DNA from: Alkalicaulis satelles
Lineage (GTDB): Bacteria; Pseudomonadota; Alphaproteobacteria; Caulobacterales; Maricaulaceae
DNA length: 64,000 nucleotides
NCBI RefSeq assembly: GCF_008630495.1
Contig: NZ_VWOJ01000001.1
Span: forward strand, 1,109,364-1,173,363
Direction: 5' to 3'
The notes under the pieces were generated by a model. That model ran no database searches. It had not been told where the DNA came from and saw only the letters and a program-made list of their open reading frames with translations. Of the stretch, positions 24,564 to 34,228 are shown piece by piece (the stretch's first letter is position 1; every line of letters starts with the position of its first letter). The translations under genes and the position numbers were made by a program.

Positions 24564-25682
24564 ATGATGCAGCGGCGCGCCTTCCTGACCCTGGCCGCCG
24601 GCGCGGCGGCGGGCGCTGTCCTGCCCTTCAGCGCGCGCGCCTCAGGCCCGGCGCCCTCCCTGCCCGCGCTGGACGTGCATCCCGGACGGATCATCCGCAC
24701 GGTGGCGGGTCTGCGCCCGTTCCGGGCCGAGGGCTATGTGGTGCGTGCTGAGCGCTTCAGCCGGCGCCAGACCCTGGTCCATCATTACGGCCATGGCGGC
24801 GCCGGTGTGACCATGAGCTGGGGCACGGCGGCCGAAACCGTGCGGGTGCTGGAATCGGCCACGTCCGAACGCAGCTGCGCCGTGATCGGGTCCGGGGTGA
24901 TCGGGCTGACCACCGCGCTCATGCTCTTGCGGCGCGGCCATCAGGTGACGCTCTACGCTGACGCCCTGCCCCCGCACACCACATCCAATATCGCTGGCGC
25001 CTATTGGGGCATCGCCAGCCTCTACCGGCGCGATGCGGCGAGCCCGGACTTCATGGCGCGCATGCGTGCGGCGGCGCGCTACGCCCACCGCGCTTTCCAG
25101 CATCTGGCCGGTGATCCGCGCTATGGGGTCTACTGGGTGCGCGCGTTTGATCTCTATGACCGCCTGCCCGCCAATCCCGCCTCACGTCCGGACATGCCCG
25201 AGCTCTTTCCCGGCTTTTCGCGCGCCCTGGGGCCGGACGCCTATTGGGGGCACTCGGCGGTGGACAGCTTTCACCAGCTGATGATCGATCCCGACATCTA
25301 TCTGCGCGCCCTGATGGCCGATGTGGAAAATGCGGGCGGGCGCTTTGCCGCCGCCCGGTTCGAGGATGCGCGCGATGTCTCGCGCCTGCGCGAGCGGGTG
25401 ATCGTCAACTGCACAGGGATGGGCGCGCGCGCCCTGTTCGGCGATGAGCAGCTGGAGCCCAACCGGGGCCAGCTGACCCTGCTCCTGCCCCAGCCGGAGA
25501 TCGATTACGCCTACACCACACGGTTTGAAGGCGCCTCGCTCTACATGTTCCCGCGCCGCGGGGCGTTGGTGCTGGGCGGCTCGCACGGGCGCGGGGACTG
25601 GTCGCTGGAGATTGATCCGGCCGAGCAGGACCGGGTGCTGCGCGGCCATGGCGAGATGGCGAGGGCGATCGCGGCGGGCTAG
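24564..25682 (+). CDS. D-amino-acid-oxidase-like FAD oxidase with permuted domain order, Tat signal
   Basis: A 372-residue protein starting with a Tat-type signal (QRRAFLTLAAGAAAGA). Residues 49-54 (GLRPFR) and 73-81 (HHYGHGGAG), then TMSWGTA, are the substrate-Arg and FAD-contact motifs that end ordinary D-amino acid oxidases. Here they precede the FAD-binding GSGVIG at 109-114. The protein then follows normal DAAO order and stops just after LGGSHGRGDWS, the point where the GLRP segment would normally come. The motif order is therefore a circular permutation. It probably oxidises a D-amino acid or similar amine outside the cytoplasm. The ATG at 24564 is preferred over one at 24537 because GGAGCGG precedes it. 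Confidence 0.82.
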   Translation: MMQRRAFLTLAAGAAAGAVLPFSARASGPAPSLPALDVHPGRIIRTVAGLRPFRAEGYVVRAERFSRRQTLVHHYGHGGAGVTMSWGTAAETVRVLESATSERSCAVIGSGVIGLTTALMLLRRGHQVTLYADALPPHTTSNIAGAYWGIASLYRRDAASPDFMARMRAAARYAHRAFQHLAGDPRYGVYWVRAFDLYDRLPANPASRPDMPELFPGFSRALGPDAYWGHSAVDSFHQLMIDPDIYLRALMADVENAGGRFAAARFEDARDVSRLRERVIVNCTGMGARALFGDEQLEPNRGQLTLLLPQPEIDYAYTTRFEGASLYMFPRRGALVLGGSHGRGDWSLEIDPAEQDRVLRGHGEMARAIAAG

Positions 25683-26566
25683 CCTGCTATCCGCCGGGCG
25701 CGGCGGGCGGCCTGTGACCAGCGCCGGGCCCAGACGATGAAGCCGCCCGCCGTGGCGAACATCAACAGTCCATAGACCGCCGCCGGAACCGCGTAAGCGA
25801 GATCGCCCAGGAGCGCGACCGACACCACGATGGCCAGGGTCGCGTTCTGCAGCCCGCATTCCAGCGTCAGGGCGATGCGCTGGCGCATGCGCAGGGCCAT
25901 CAGGCTGGACACCGCAAACGCAATTGTCATGGCCGCCAGATTGAGCGCCAGCGCCACCAGCCCGGCTTCGGCGAAGCGCTGGATTGTAACCGCAATCCCC
26001 TCCGACAGCACCGTAGCGGCCACCACCGCCACGAACACCAGTCCCGACATCAGGCGCGAGCGCCGCTCGATCAGGGCCGCCACGCCCGGTGCGATGCGCC
26101 GCAGTCCCATGCCGATGGCCACCGGGATCACGGTCAGGGCGAAAATGGTCAGGCCGGTGGTCACAAGGCCCACATCCGGCGCATCCGGCCCCATGAACAG
26201 GGCCAGCGCAATGATCAGCACCAGCGGCACGGTGATCACCGAGAGCAGGCTGGTCAGCGCCGTCAGCGAGATGGACAACGCCACATCTCCGCGCGCCATG
26301 TGAGTGAGCAGGTTAGAGGTGGTCCCGCCCGGACAGGCGGCCAGCAGCACGATCCCCACCTTCAGAACCGGCGGCGCCGGGATCAGCGCCACAATGGCGA
26401 TGGCCAGCAGCGGCAGGGAGATGAATTGCAACGCCGCGCCCGTAAGGAAAGCCTTGGGCTGGCTGAAAATGCGCCGGAAATCCTGCGGCGTCAGACCAAC
26501 GCCGAGGGCGAGCATGATGAAGGCCAGCGCCAGCGGCAGCAGCACCTGGGCGAAGATCGTATCCAT
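25679..26566 (-). CDS. bile acid:sodium symporter (BASS) family transporter
   Basis: A 295-residue membrane protein with about nine to ten helices. The conserved BASS motif region is present as AACPGGTTSNLLTHMARGDVALSI split over two helices, with the later GLQNATLAI crossover. Members move organic anions with sodium. It ends overlapping the oxidase gene on the opposite strand by four bases, and follows the exported hydrolase gene (27400-26576) by nine bases on the same strand, so these two may be co-transcribed. The substrate is unknown. Confidence 0.88.
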   Translation of the reverse strand: MDTIFAQVLLPLALAFIMLALGVGLTPQDFRRIFSQPKAFLTGAALQFISLPLLAIAIVALIPAPPVLKVGIVLLAACPGGTTSNLLTHMARGDVALSISLTALTSLLSVITVPLVLIIALALFMGPDAPDVGLVTTGLTIFALTVIPVAIGMGLRRIAPGVAALIERRSRLMSGLVFVAVVAATVLSEGIAVTIQRFAEAGLVALALNLAAMTIAFAVSSLMALRMRQRIALTLECGLQNATLAIVVSVALLGDLAYAVPAAVYGLLMFATAGGFIVWARRWSQAARRARRIAG

Positions 26567-26575
26567 GGGACGCGA

Positions 26576-27400
26576 TCAGGTCAGGGATTCGAAACAGGCC
26601 GCAACCGTATCGGGATCCGTCATGAAGCCGTTGCGCGCCACGTCGAGCGCGATGAAATTCCAGCCTGGCCCCCGGCCAGGCCCGATCATGGCCTCGGAGC
26701 TGGGCGCATAGACCTGCCCTGCCGCATGAATGCAGGTGCGCGCCAACGGCTGCCAGCCGCCATTGTCCAGCGTCAGCTCATCAAGCCAGGTTTTCATGGG
26801 ATGCCATGTCAGGCGGCGCTCCAGCCAGGCGATATTGGCCGCATCGTCTTCCGGCACCAGCATTTTGGCTGGGTAATGATCCCAGAACACCATCTTGTAG
26901 CCGTCGCGGAAGTCCGCCGTGCGCGCCAGCCACCAGTCCGGATACTCGCCCGTTTCAGGGTCGCGCATCACCCCGGCGCGGCGCGTTTCGGTGGGGATCA
27001 GGGCGTCGAAGAAAGCGATATGGGCGATGCGCCCGGGCAAGCGGTCCGCGGCGCCGGTGATGGCGATGCCGGTAAAGGAATGGCCGATCAGGATCACGTC
27101 CTGAAGCTCTTCGGCCTCGATGGCGCTGACGATGTCGGTGATATGGGTGTCGAGGCCGGTCTCGGGGCTGATGAGATGAGCGCGCTCGCCGCACCCGGTC
27201 AGGGTGGGCGTGATTACCCGGTGGCCCGCCGCGCGCAAGCGCGAGGCCACATGCGCCCAGCACCAGCCGCCATGCCAGGTGCCATGCACCAGGCAGAAAT
27301 CCTTGCGTGCGCCCTGACGTGACAAGGCAGGGGCGGAAACCGCGCCCGCCGCCAAAGCAGCGGCGCCAGCGGCCAGAGCGCGGCGCGTCAGTCCGGTCAT
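26576..27400 (-). CDS. exported alpha/beta hydrolase (Tat-type signal)
   Basis: A 274-residue protein starting with TRRALAAGAAALAAGA, a twin-arginine-like signal. The mature part is an alpha/beta hydrolase of the MenH/hydroxynitrile-lyase/esterase type: oxyanion segment LVHGTWHGGWCW, nucleophile elbow GHSFTG (Ser108), and the aromatic-rich cap with YPDWW. The acid and His are expected near VYAPSSEA and GRGPGWNF but are not certain. It is followed on the same strand by the BASS transporter, suggesting hydrolysis of an ester or amide whose product is imported. Confidence 0.8.
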   Translation of the reverse strand: MTGLTRRALAAGAAALAAGAVSAPALSRQGARKDFCLVHGTWHGGWCWAHVASRLRAAGHRVITPTLTGCGERAHLISPETGLDTHITDIVSAIEAEELQDVILIGHSFTGIAITGAADRLPGRIAHIAFFDALIPTETRRAGVMRDPETGEYPDWWLARTADFRDGYKMVFWDHYPAKMLVPEDDAANIAWLERRLTWHPMKTWLDELTLDNGGWQPLARTCIHAAGQVYAPSSEAMIGPGRGPGWNFIALDVARNGFMTDPDTVAACFESLT

Positions 27401-27611
27401 GATCGCCTCCTTGCATGCGATGAGCAGGACTCAAGATAGCCTGTCCGGACAAATCGGCCAGCCCTCGCGCGGCCAATGCCTGCACACGCCTTGACCGGAT
27501 GGCGCCGGGGCGCTACCGCCGCATGTTGCGCGCGCACATGCGCGCGTCCCCTCTCTTCGCCCTGCCGCTTAGCCGCGTCCGGCGCGAGGACACGCCCGAA
27601 CGAGGACGACC

Positions 27612-30600
27612 ATGGCCGAGACCAGCCCCAAGCCGGCGGACCGCCGGTTTCCCGAAGCCGCCAGCCCGGCTGGCCTGCCGGCGGTGGACCGGGAGATTCT
27701 GGCGTTCTGGAAGGCCGACGCCACGTTCCAGGCCTCGATTGACGAGCGCCCGGAAGACAATCAGTTCGTCTTCTTTGACGGCCCGCCCTTCGCCAACGGC
27801 CTGCCTCATTACGGACATTTGCTGACCGGCTTCGCCAAGGACGTGATCCCGCGCTACCAGACCATGAAGGGCCGCCGGGTGGAGCGCCGTTTCGGCTGGG
27901 ACACCCATGGCCTGCCCGCCGAACTCGCCGCCGAGAAGGCGCTGGGCATTTCCGGGCGCAAGGCGGTGCTCGACATGGGCATCGACAAGTTCAACGACGC
28001 GGCGCGCTCGGAAGTGATGAAATACGCCGGCGAGTGGGAGGAATACGTCACCCGCCAGGCGCGCTGGGTCGATTTCGAGAACGATTACAAGACGCTCGAC
28101 ACCGGCTTCATGGAAAGCTGCCTGTGGGCGTTCAAACAGCTCTGGGACAAGGGTCTGGTCTATCGCGACTACCGGGTCGTGCCCTATTCCTGGGCGGTGG
28201 AAAGCCCGCTGTCAAATTTCGAGACGCGGCTGGACAATGCATACCGCAACCGGACCGACCCGGCCGTCACCGTGGGCTTGCGCATCCGTGAGAGCCAGGG
28301 CGCGCTGTCCGGCGCCCAGCTGCTGATCTGGACCACCACGCCCTGGACCCTGCCGTCCAACCTGGCCGCCGCGGCGGGCGCGGACATCAGCTATGCGGTG
28401 ATGGAGAAGGAGGGCGAGCGCTATATCCTCTCGGCCAACGCGCTGGAAAAATACAAGAAACAACTTGAAGGCGCCGTGCAGACCGCGACCGTGAAGGGCG
28501 CGGAGCTGGCCGGGCTGACCTATCATCCCCCGTTCAATTATTTCGAAGGCCACGAGAACGCCTTCCGTGTACTGATCGAGGAGTTCGTCACTGACGAGGA
28601 CGGCACAGGTGTGGTGCATATGGCGCCGGGCTTTGGCGAGGACGACCTCAATGCCTGCCGCCGCGCCGGCATCGCCGTTGTGGTGCCGGTGGACCAGGCC
28701 GGGCGCTATACCCGCGAGGTGAGCGATTACGAGGGCATGCTGGTGTTCGACGCCAACAAGCCCATCATCCAGCGCCTCAAGGAAGAGGGCAAACTCTTCC
28801 GCCACGACACATACGACCATAATTATCCTCATTGCTGGCGCACGGACGAACCGCTGATCTACAAGGCGGTGGACAGCTGGTATCTGCGCGTGTCGGACTT
28901 CCGCGAGCGCATGGTGGAGCTCAACAAGCAGATCAACTGGACGCCCGCCCACGTGAAGGACGGAATTTTCGGCAACTGGCTGGCCGGCGCCCAGGACTGG
29001 AACATCTCGCGCTCGCGCTTCTGGGGCACGCCGATCCCGGTCTGGGTCAGCGATGATCCGAATTATCCGCGCACGGAAGTCTACGGCTCCATCGCCGAGC
29101 TGGAGGCCGCTTTCGGCGTCAAGGTCACCGATCTGCACCGCCCCTATATCGACGCCCTTACCCGGCCCAACCCGGACGATCCCACGGGTAAATCGAAAAT
29201 GGTCCGGGTGGAGGATGTGTTCGATGTCTGGTTTGATTCCGGCTCCATGCCGTTCGCCAGCGTGCACTACCCGTTTGAGAACAAGGACTGGTTCGAGGCC
29301 AATTTCCCGGCCGATTTCATCGTGGAATACGTCGCCCAGACGCGCGGCTGGTTCTACACGCTGATGGTGCTGGGCACGATGCTGTTCGACCAGCCGCCCT
29401 TCCGCAACGCCATCTGCCACGGTGTGGTGCTGGACGAGAACCGCCAGAAGCTGTCCAAGCGTCTGCGCAATTATCCCGATCCGCTGGAATTCTTCGACAA
29501 GGCCGGTTCGGACGTGATGCGCTGGTTCCTGATCTCCTCGCCCGTGCTGGGTGGCGGCGATCTGCTGGTGCCCAAGGAAGCGCGCGACATCGCCGCGGTG
29601 CAACGCGAGGCCATCGCGCCGCTGATGAACGCCTACGCCTTCTTCTCGCTCTACGCCAATCTGGAGACGCGCGCGCCGCAGATCATCCGCGAGGCGTCTG
29701 ATCCGCTGGACCGCTATATCCTGACCAAGACCGGCGAGCTGGCCGCAGGGGTTCAGAGCGCGCTCGACGCCTTCGACATTCCGCGCGCCTGCAAGGCGGC
29801 GACGGCGTATTTCGATGCGCTGACCAACTGGTATATCCGCCGCTCGCGCGCACGCTTCTGGGGCTCGGCGGACGAGGCCTCGCGCCATGCCGCCTTCGAT
29901 ACGCTCTATACCGTGCTGACCCAGGTCTGCCGCATCCTGGCGCCGCTCCTTCCCATCGTGACGGAGAAGATCTGGAAATCGCTCACGGGCGGGCGCTCGG
30001 TGCATCTCACGCTGTGGCCGTCAGCGGACGAGTTTGCTCACGACCATGATCTCGCCCGGGCGATGGACCTGGTGCGCGAGGCGTGCTCAGCAGCGCTGTC
30101 GGTGCGCGAGCGCCATCGCCTGCGCGTGCGCCTGCCGCTGAAAGTACTGACCCTGGTCCATGCCGACGCCGAGGCCATGGCGCCCTATACCGGGCTCATC
30201 GCCGAGGAGCTCAATGTGCGCCAGGTGGCCCTGTCCACCGATCTGGACGCCTACGGCTCGGTGGAGCTGAAGATCAATCCGCAGATCGGCAAACGTCTGG
30301 GCGCGAAGATGAAAGAGGTGATGGGAGCCGCGCGCACAGGCGCCTTCACGCTGCATCCCGACGGCACGGCTGAGGTCGCGGGCGAAACCCTCTCTGCCGA
30401 CGAATTCACCTTGCGCATGATCGCCGCCGAGGGCAGCGCCGCCGAGCCCTTCGCGGGCACCGGCGCGGTGATCCTGGACATCTCCGTGGACGCCGACCAG
30501 GAGCGCGAGGGCCTGGCGCGTGATCTGGTGCGCGCGGTGCAGGCCGCCCGCAAGGACGCCGGGCTGGAGGTCTCCGACCGCATCCATCTGGGCGTGTCGG

Positions 30601-30770
30601 GCGGGCCGGACGTGGCCGAAGCCATCGCCGCCCATGGTGAATTCATCCAGGCTGAAACCCTCGCCCTGAGCCTCTCGCTCAGCGCGGAAGGCGGTCATAT
30701 CAGCGAACAGGACGTATACGGCGGACAGGTGCGCCTGTCGGTGCGCAAGACGGACGGCCACAGCGCCTGA
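27612..30770 (+). CDS. ileS: isoleucyl-tRNA synthetase, type 2 (eukaryote-like)
   Basis: A 1052-residue class I synthetase. The HIGH motif appears as HYGH (66-69) within FFDGPPFANGLPHYGHLL, the KMSKS motif as KLSKR (about 613) followed by LRNYPDP, and the editing domain lies between. GLPHYGH and the RLRNYPDP ending are signatures of IleS2, the eukaryote-like bacterial form associated with tolerance to mupirocin. It charges tRNA-Ile with isoleucine. The C-terminus lacks the zinc knuckle of type 1 enzymes. leuS follows after 44 bases, and nth overlaps leuS, forming an operon. Confidence 0.96.
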   Translation: MAETSPKPADRRFPEAASPAGLPAVDREILAFWKADATFQASIDERPEDNQFVFFDGPPFANGLPHYGHLLTGFAKDVIPRYQTMKGRRVERRFGWDTHGLPAELAAEKALGISGRKAVLDMGIDKFNDAARSEVMKYAGEWEEYVTRQARWVDFENDYKTLDTGFMESCLWAFKQLWDKGLVYRDYRVVPYSWAVESPLSNFETRLDNAYRNRTDPAVTVGLRIRESQGALSGAQLLIWTTTPWTLPSNLAAAAGADISYAVMEKEGERYILSANALEKYKKQLEGAVQTATVKGAELAGLTYHPPFNYFEGHENAFRVLIEEFVTDEDGTGVVHMAPGFGEDDLNACRRAGIAVVVPVDQAGRYTREVSDYEGMLVFDANKPIIQRLKEEGKLFRHDTYDHNYPHCWRTDEPLIYKAVDSWYLRVSDFRERMVELNKQINWTPAHVKDGIFGNWLAGAQDWNISRSRFWGTPIPVWVSDDPNYPRTEVYGSIAELEAAFGVKVTDLHRPYIDALTRPNPDDPTGKSKMVRVEDVFDVWFDSGSMPFASVHYPFENKDWFEANFPADFIVEYVAQTRGWFYTLMVLGTMLFDQPPFRNAICHGVVLDENRQKLSKRLRNYPDPLEFFDKAGSDVMRWFLISSPVLGGGDLLVPKEARDIAAVQREAIAPLMNAYAFFSLYANLETRAPQIIREASDPLDRYILTKTGELAAGVQSALDAFDIPRACKAATAYFDALTNWYIRRSRARFWGSADEASRHAAFDTLYTVLTQVCRILAPLLPIVTEKIWKSLTGGRSVHLTLWPSADEFAHDHDLARAMDLVREACSAALSVRERHRLRVRLPLKVLTLVHADAEAMAPYTGLIAEELNVRQVALSTDLDAYGSVELKINPQIGKRLGAKMKEVMGAARTGAFTLHPDGTAEVAGETLSADEFTLRMIAAEGSAAEPFAGTGAVILDISVDADQEREGLARDLVRAVQAARKDAGLEVSDRIHLGVSGGPDVAEAIAAHGEFIQAETLALSLSLSAEGGHISEQDVYGGQVRLSVRKTDGHSA

Positions 30771-30814
30771 CCCGAAAAGACAAGACGGCGCAAGCGCGCC
30801 GCGTGAGGACGATG

Positions 30815-33505
30815 ATGAGCGAAGCGGTCTATGATTTTTCCGCCCTGGAAGCCAAGTGGCGCGAGGCCTGGGACCGGCTGGGCGTCAACCGCACGCCGCA
30901 TCCCAAGCCCGGCGACAAGACCTTCTACGTGCTGGACATGTTCCCCTACCCGTCCGGCGCCGGGCTGCATGTGGGGCATCCGGTAGGCTATCTCGCGACA
31001 GATATCGTGGCGCGTTACAAGAAGATGCAGGGCTTTACCGTGCTGCATCCCATGGGCTGGGACAGTTTTGGTCTGCCCGCCGAGCAGTACGCGGTGCGCA
31101 CCGGCGTGCACCCGGCCGTGTCCACGGCGGAGAATATCGCCAACTACAAGCGCCAGATGGCGCTGCTGGGCCTGGGCTATGACTGGGACCGCGAGATCGC
31201 GACGTCTGAGCCCGGCTATTACAAATGGACCCAGTACATCTTCACCCGGCTCTATAACGCCTGGTATGACGAAGCTGCGGACCGGGCCCGGCCCATCGAG
31301 GAGCTGCCCGTTCCTGAAGACGTGACCGCTGAAGGCAAGCTGGCGGTGCAGGCCTATCAGGACGCGCGCCGGCTGGTCTATTTCGACACCGCGCCGGTCA
31401 ACTGGTGCCCGGAGCTGGGCACGATCCTGGCCAATGAAGAGGTGTTCGACGGCAAGTCCGAGCAGGGCTATGAGGTCGTGCGCATCCCGCTGCGTCAGGT
31501 GAAAATGCGCATTACGGCGTATGCGGAGCGCCTGCTGGCCGATCTCGACGGGCTGGACTGGCCCGAGGGCATCAAGGACTCCCAGCGCAACTGGATCGGG
31601 CGATCCCAGGGCGTCTCCCTGCGCTTCGCCGTGGAGGGCCATGACCAGCAGGTCGAGACCTTCACCACGCGCGTGGACACGCTGGGCGGCGTGACCTTCC
31701 TGGCCCTGGCGCCCGAACATCCTCTCGTGGATGAGATCACCACGCCCGACATGCGCGCTGCGGTGAGTTCCTATGTGGAGGCCGCCGCGCGCAAATCCGA
31801 TCTGGACCGCACCGTAGACGCGGAAAAGACCGGCGTGCTCACTGGCGCCGAAGCGGTCAATCCGGTGACGGGCCGCAAAGTGCCCATCTTCGTGGCCGAT
31901 TATGTGCTGCCCGACTATGGCACGGGCGCCGTGATGGGCGTGCCCGCCCATGACGAGCGCGACTTCGCCTTTGCGAAATCCTATGGCCTGGACATCGTGC
32001 CGGTGATTGATCCGGGTGCGGATCATCCTGCGCGTGCGGACGTGCTGGCGGGCGAGGCCTGCTGGACCGAGGACGGGGTGATGCTGGCCGCGCCCGATGA
32101 TAGCGGGCTTTATCAGGCTGGGGTGCGCTGGCGCGAGGCGCGCGAACAGGTCGCCGACATGCTCGAAGGGCGCGGCCTGGGCCAGCGCGTGACCACCTAT
32201 AACCTTCGCGACTGGACATTCGCCCGCCAGCGCTATTGGGGCGAGCCCATCCCCATCGTCCACTGGGAGGACGGCACGCGCACCACGCTGGATGTCAGCG
32301 AGCTGCCGCTGACCCTGCCTCATATCGAGAGCTACAAGCCGACAGGACAGGCCGAGAGCCCGCTGGCGCGCGCCGGGGACTGGCTGGAAGTCACCGACCC
32401 CAAGACCGGCCTCAAGGGCCGGCGCGAGACCTCCACCATGCCGCAATGGGCCGGCTCGTGCTGGTATTATCTGCGCTTCAAGGACCCGAAGAATGACGCG
32501 GCTCTCGCCGATCCCGACATCGAGCGGGCCTGGGGCATGGTGGACCTGTATGTGGGCGGCGCCGAGCACGCCACCTTGCACCTGCTCTATGCGCGCTTCT
32601 GGCACAAGGTGCTGTTCGATCTGGGCCTGATCTCCACCAAGGAGCCGTTCCAGAAACTGATCAATCAGGGCCTTCTGACCAGCCACGCCTTCAAGGATTC
32701 GCGCGGCGTGGTGCTGCCCGTGGATGAGGTGGAGGCCCGCGAGGACGGGACTTATCTCCACATATCCACCGGCGCCAAGGTCGAGCGGGTCGGCGCCAAG
32801 ATGTCGAAATCGCTGCGCAATGTGGTCACGCCCGACCATGTGGTGGAGCGCTTCGGCGCCGACGCCTTCCGCGTGCACATGATGTTCATGGGCCCCGTGG
32901 AAGCCATGCGCCAGTGGGACACGGACGCCGTGGCCGCCGCGCTGAAATTCCTGCGCCGCATGTGGCGCCATGTCACCGGCGCGCTGGCCGCGCCCGCATC
33001 AGAAGAGCCCAAAGCCGTGACCCTGGCGGCGGCCAAGCTGGTGATTGCGGTCAGCGAGGATCTGGAGAATCTGCGCCTGAACACCGCCATCGCCGAGCTG
33101 ATGAAATATCTCAACGCCGCCGAAGGCGAGCCGGTCACGCTTGAGACCCTGCGCACCGTGATCCGCGTGCTGGCGCCGTTCGCGCCCTTCATGGCCGAGG
33201 AGCTGTGGGAGAAGGCCGGCGGTGAGCCCAGCGTGTTCAAGGCTGAGTGGCCCAAGGCCGACGCCAGCATGATCAGCGCGGCCATCGAAACCGTGGAGCT
33301 GGTGGTGCAGGAAGGCGGCAAGCGCCGCGCCTCCATCCCGGTGGCGCCCGATGCGGACGACGCCAGGCTGCGCGAGAGCGCGTTCGCGCGCCTGCGCGAG
33401 ATGGGCAAGGTCACCGAAGGCGTTGATCTGTCCAGGGTGATCATCGTGCGCGACAAGAAGACCGGCCATCCGCGCCTGATCAACATCCCCAAGCTGGACG
33501 GATGA
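30815..33505 (+). CDS. leuS: leucyl-tRNA synthetase
   Basis: An 896-residue class I synthetase. The HIGH motif is HVGH within PYPSGAGLHVGHPVGY, the KMSKS motif is KMSKSLRN (about residue 662), and the editing domain lies between (LDRTVDAEKTGV and the nearby VPAHDERD). GAGGA at 30804-30808 favours the ATG at 30815 over the GTG at 30803. It charges tRNA-Leu. Its stop overlaps the nth start by four bases (ATGA). Confidence 0.96.
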   Translation: MSEAVYDFSALEAKWREAWDRLGVNRTPHPKPGDKTFYVLDMFPYPSGAGLHVGHPVGYLATDIVARYKKMQGFTVLHPMGWDSFGLPAEQYAVRTGVHPAVSTAENIANYKRQMALLGLGYDWDREIATSEPGYYKWTQYIFTRLYNAWYDEAADRARPIEELPVPEDVTAEGKLAVQAYQDARRLVYFDTAPVNWCPELGTILANEEVFDGKSEQGYEVVRIPLRQVKMRITAYAERLLADLDGLDWPEGIKDSQRNWIGRSQGVSLRFAVEGHDQQVETFTTRVDTLGGVTFLALAPEHPLVDEITTPDMRAAVSSYVEAAARKSDLDRTVDAEKTGVLTGAEAVNPVTGRKVPIFVADYVLPDYGTGAVMGVPAHDERDFAFAKSYGLDIVPVIDPGADHPARADVLAGEACWTEDGVMLAAPDDSGLYQAGVRWREAREQVADMLEGRGLGQRVTTYNLRDWTFARQRYWGEPIPIVHWEDGTRTTLDVSELPLTLPHIESYKPTGQAESPLARAGDWLEVTDPKTGLKGRRETSTMPQWAGSCWYYLRFKDPKNDAALADPDIERAWGMVDLYVGGAEHATLHLLYARFWHKVLFDLGLISTKEPFQKLINQGLLTSHAFKDSRGVVLPVDEVEAREDGTYLHISTGAKVERVGAKMSKSLRNVVTPDHVVERFGADAFRVHMMFMGPVEAMRQWDTDAVAAALKFLRRMWRHVTGALAAPASEEPKAVTLAAAKLVIAVSEDLENLRLNTAIAELMKYLNAAEGEPVTLETLRTVIRVLAPFAPFMAEELWEKAGGEPSVFKAEWPKADASMISAAIETVELVVQEGGKRRASIPVAPDADDARLRESAFARLREMGKVTEGVDLSRVIIVRDKKTGHPRLINIPKLDG

Positions 33506-34188
33506 GGACGCCGGCGAAAAAGACCCGCGCTCCGCGCAAGCCCCGCGGCCTCAATCGCGAGCAGGCCGAGGAAATCTATGCGCGCCTGGCCGAGATCCGG
33601 CCCGAGCCGCGCACCGAGCTGGAATACGTCAATGCGTATACGCTGGTGGTCGCCGTGGCGCTGTCAGCCCAGGCCACCGATGTGGGGGTGAACAAGGCGA
33701 CGCGCCGCCTGTTCGCCGCCGCCGACACCCCTGAGGCCATGCTGGCGCTGGGCGAGGATGCGGTGCGCGAGCACATCAAGACCATCGGCCTGTTCCGCAA
33801 CAAGGCCAAAAACGTGATCGCCCTGTCACGCCTGATCGTTGACGAATTTGGCGGCGAGGTGCCGCGCACCCGCGAAGCGCTGATGCGCCTTCCTGGTGTG
33901 GGGCGCAAGACCGCCAATGTGGTCATGAACGAGGCGTTCGGCGAGCCCACCATCGCGGTGGACACCCATATCTTCCGCGTCGCCAACCGTACCGGGCTGG
34001 GACCGGGCAAGACGCCTGACGAGGTGGAAGCGCGCCTGGAAGCGATCACGCCGCCCGCCTATCTGAAAGGCGCCCATCACTGGCTGATCCTGCACGGGCG
34101 CTATGTGTGCAAGGCGCGCAAACCCGAATGCTGGCGCTGCGCCATCGCCGATCTGTGCCGCTTCAAGGACAAGACGCCTGCGCCGTGA
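33502..34188 (+). CDS. nth: endonuclease III
   Basis: A 228-residue DNA glycosylase/AP lyase. The helix-hairpin-helix is LPGVGRKTA with its catalytic Lys in GRKTANVV, the catalytic Asp is in VDTHIFRV, and the [4Fe-4S] cluster ligands are the four Cys of CKARKPECWRCAIADLC. It removes oxidised pyrimidines in base excision repair. The start overlaps the leuS stop. A basic N-terminal extension of about 17 residues precedes the core. Confidence 0.96.
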   Translation: MRTPAKKTRAPRKPRGLNREQAEEIYARLAEIRPEPRTELEYVNAYTLVVAVALSAQATDVGVNKATRRLFAAADTPEAMLALGEDAVREHIKTIGLFRNKAKNVIALSRLIVDEFGGEVPRTREALMRLPGVGRKTANVVMNEAFGEPTIAVDTHIFRVANRTGLGPGKTPDEVEARLEAITPPAYLKGAHHWLILHGRYVCKARKPECWRCAIADLCRFKDKTPAP

Positions 34189-34228
34189 TCTTACGGCGCA
34201 GGCGTCCTGAGATACGCGCTGCCTGAAC

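Noticed and set aside
28212..32971. 597- and 758-codon frames antisense to ileS and leuS
   Set aside because: Both synthetases have all catalytic motifs on the plus strand; the antisense frames have no ribosome binding sites or recognisable domains.
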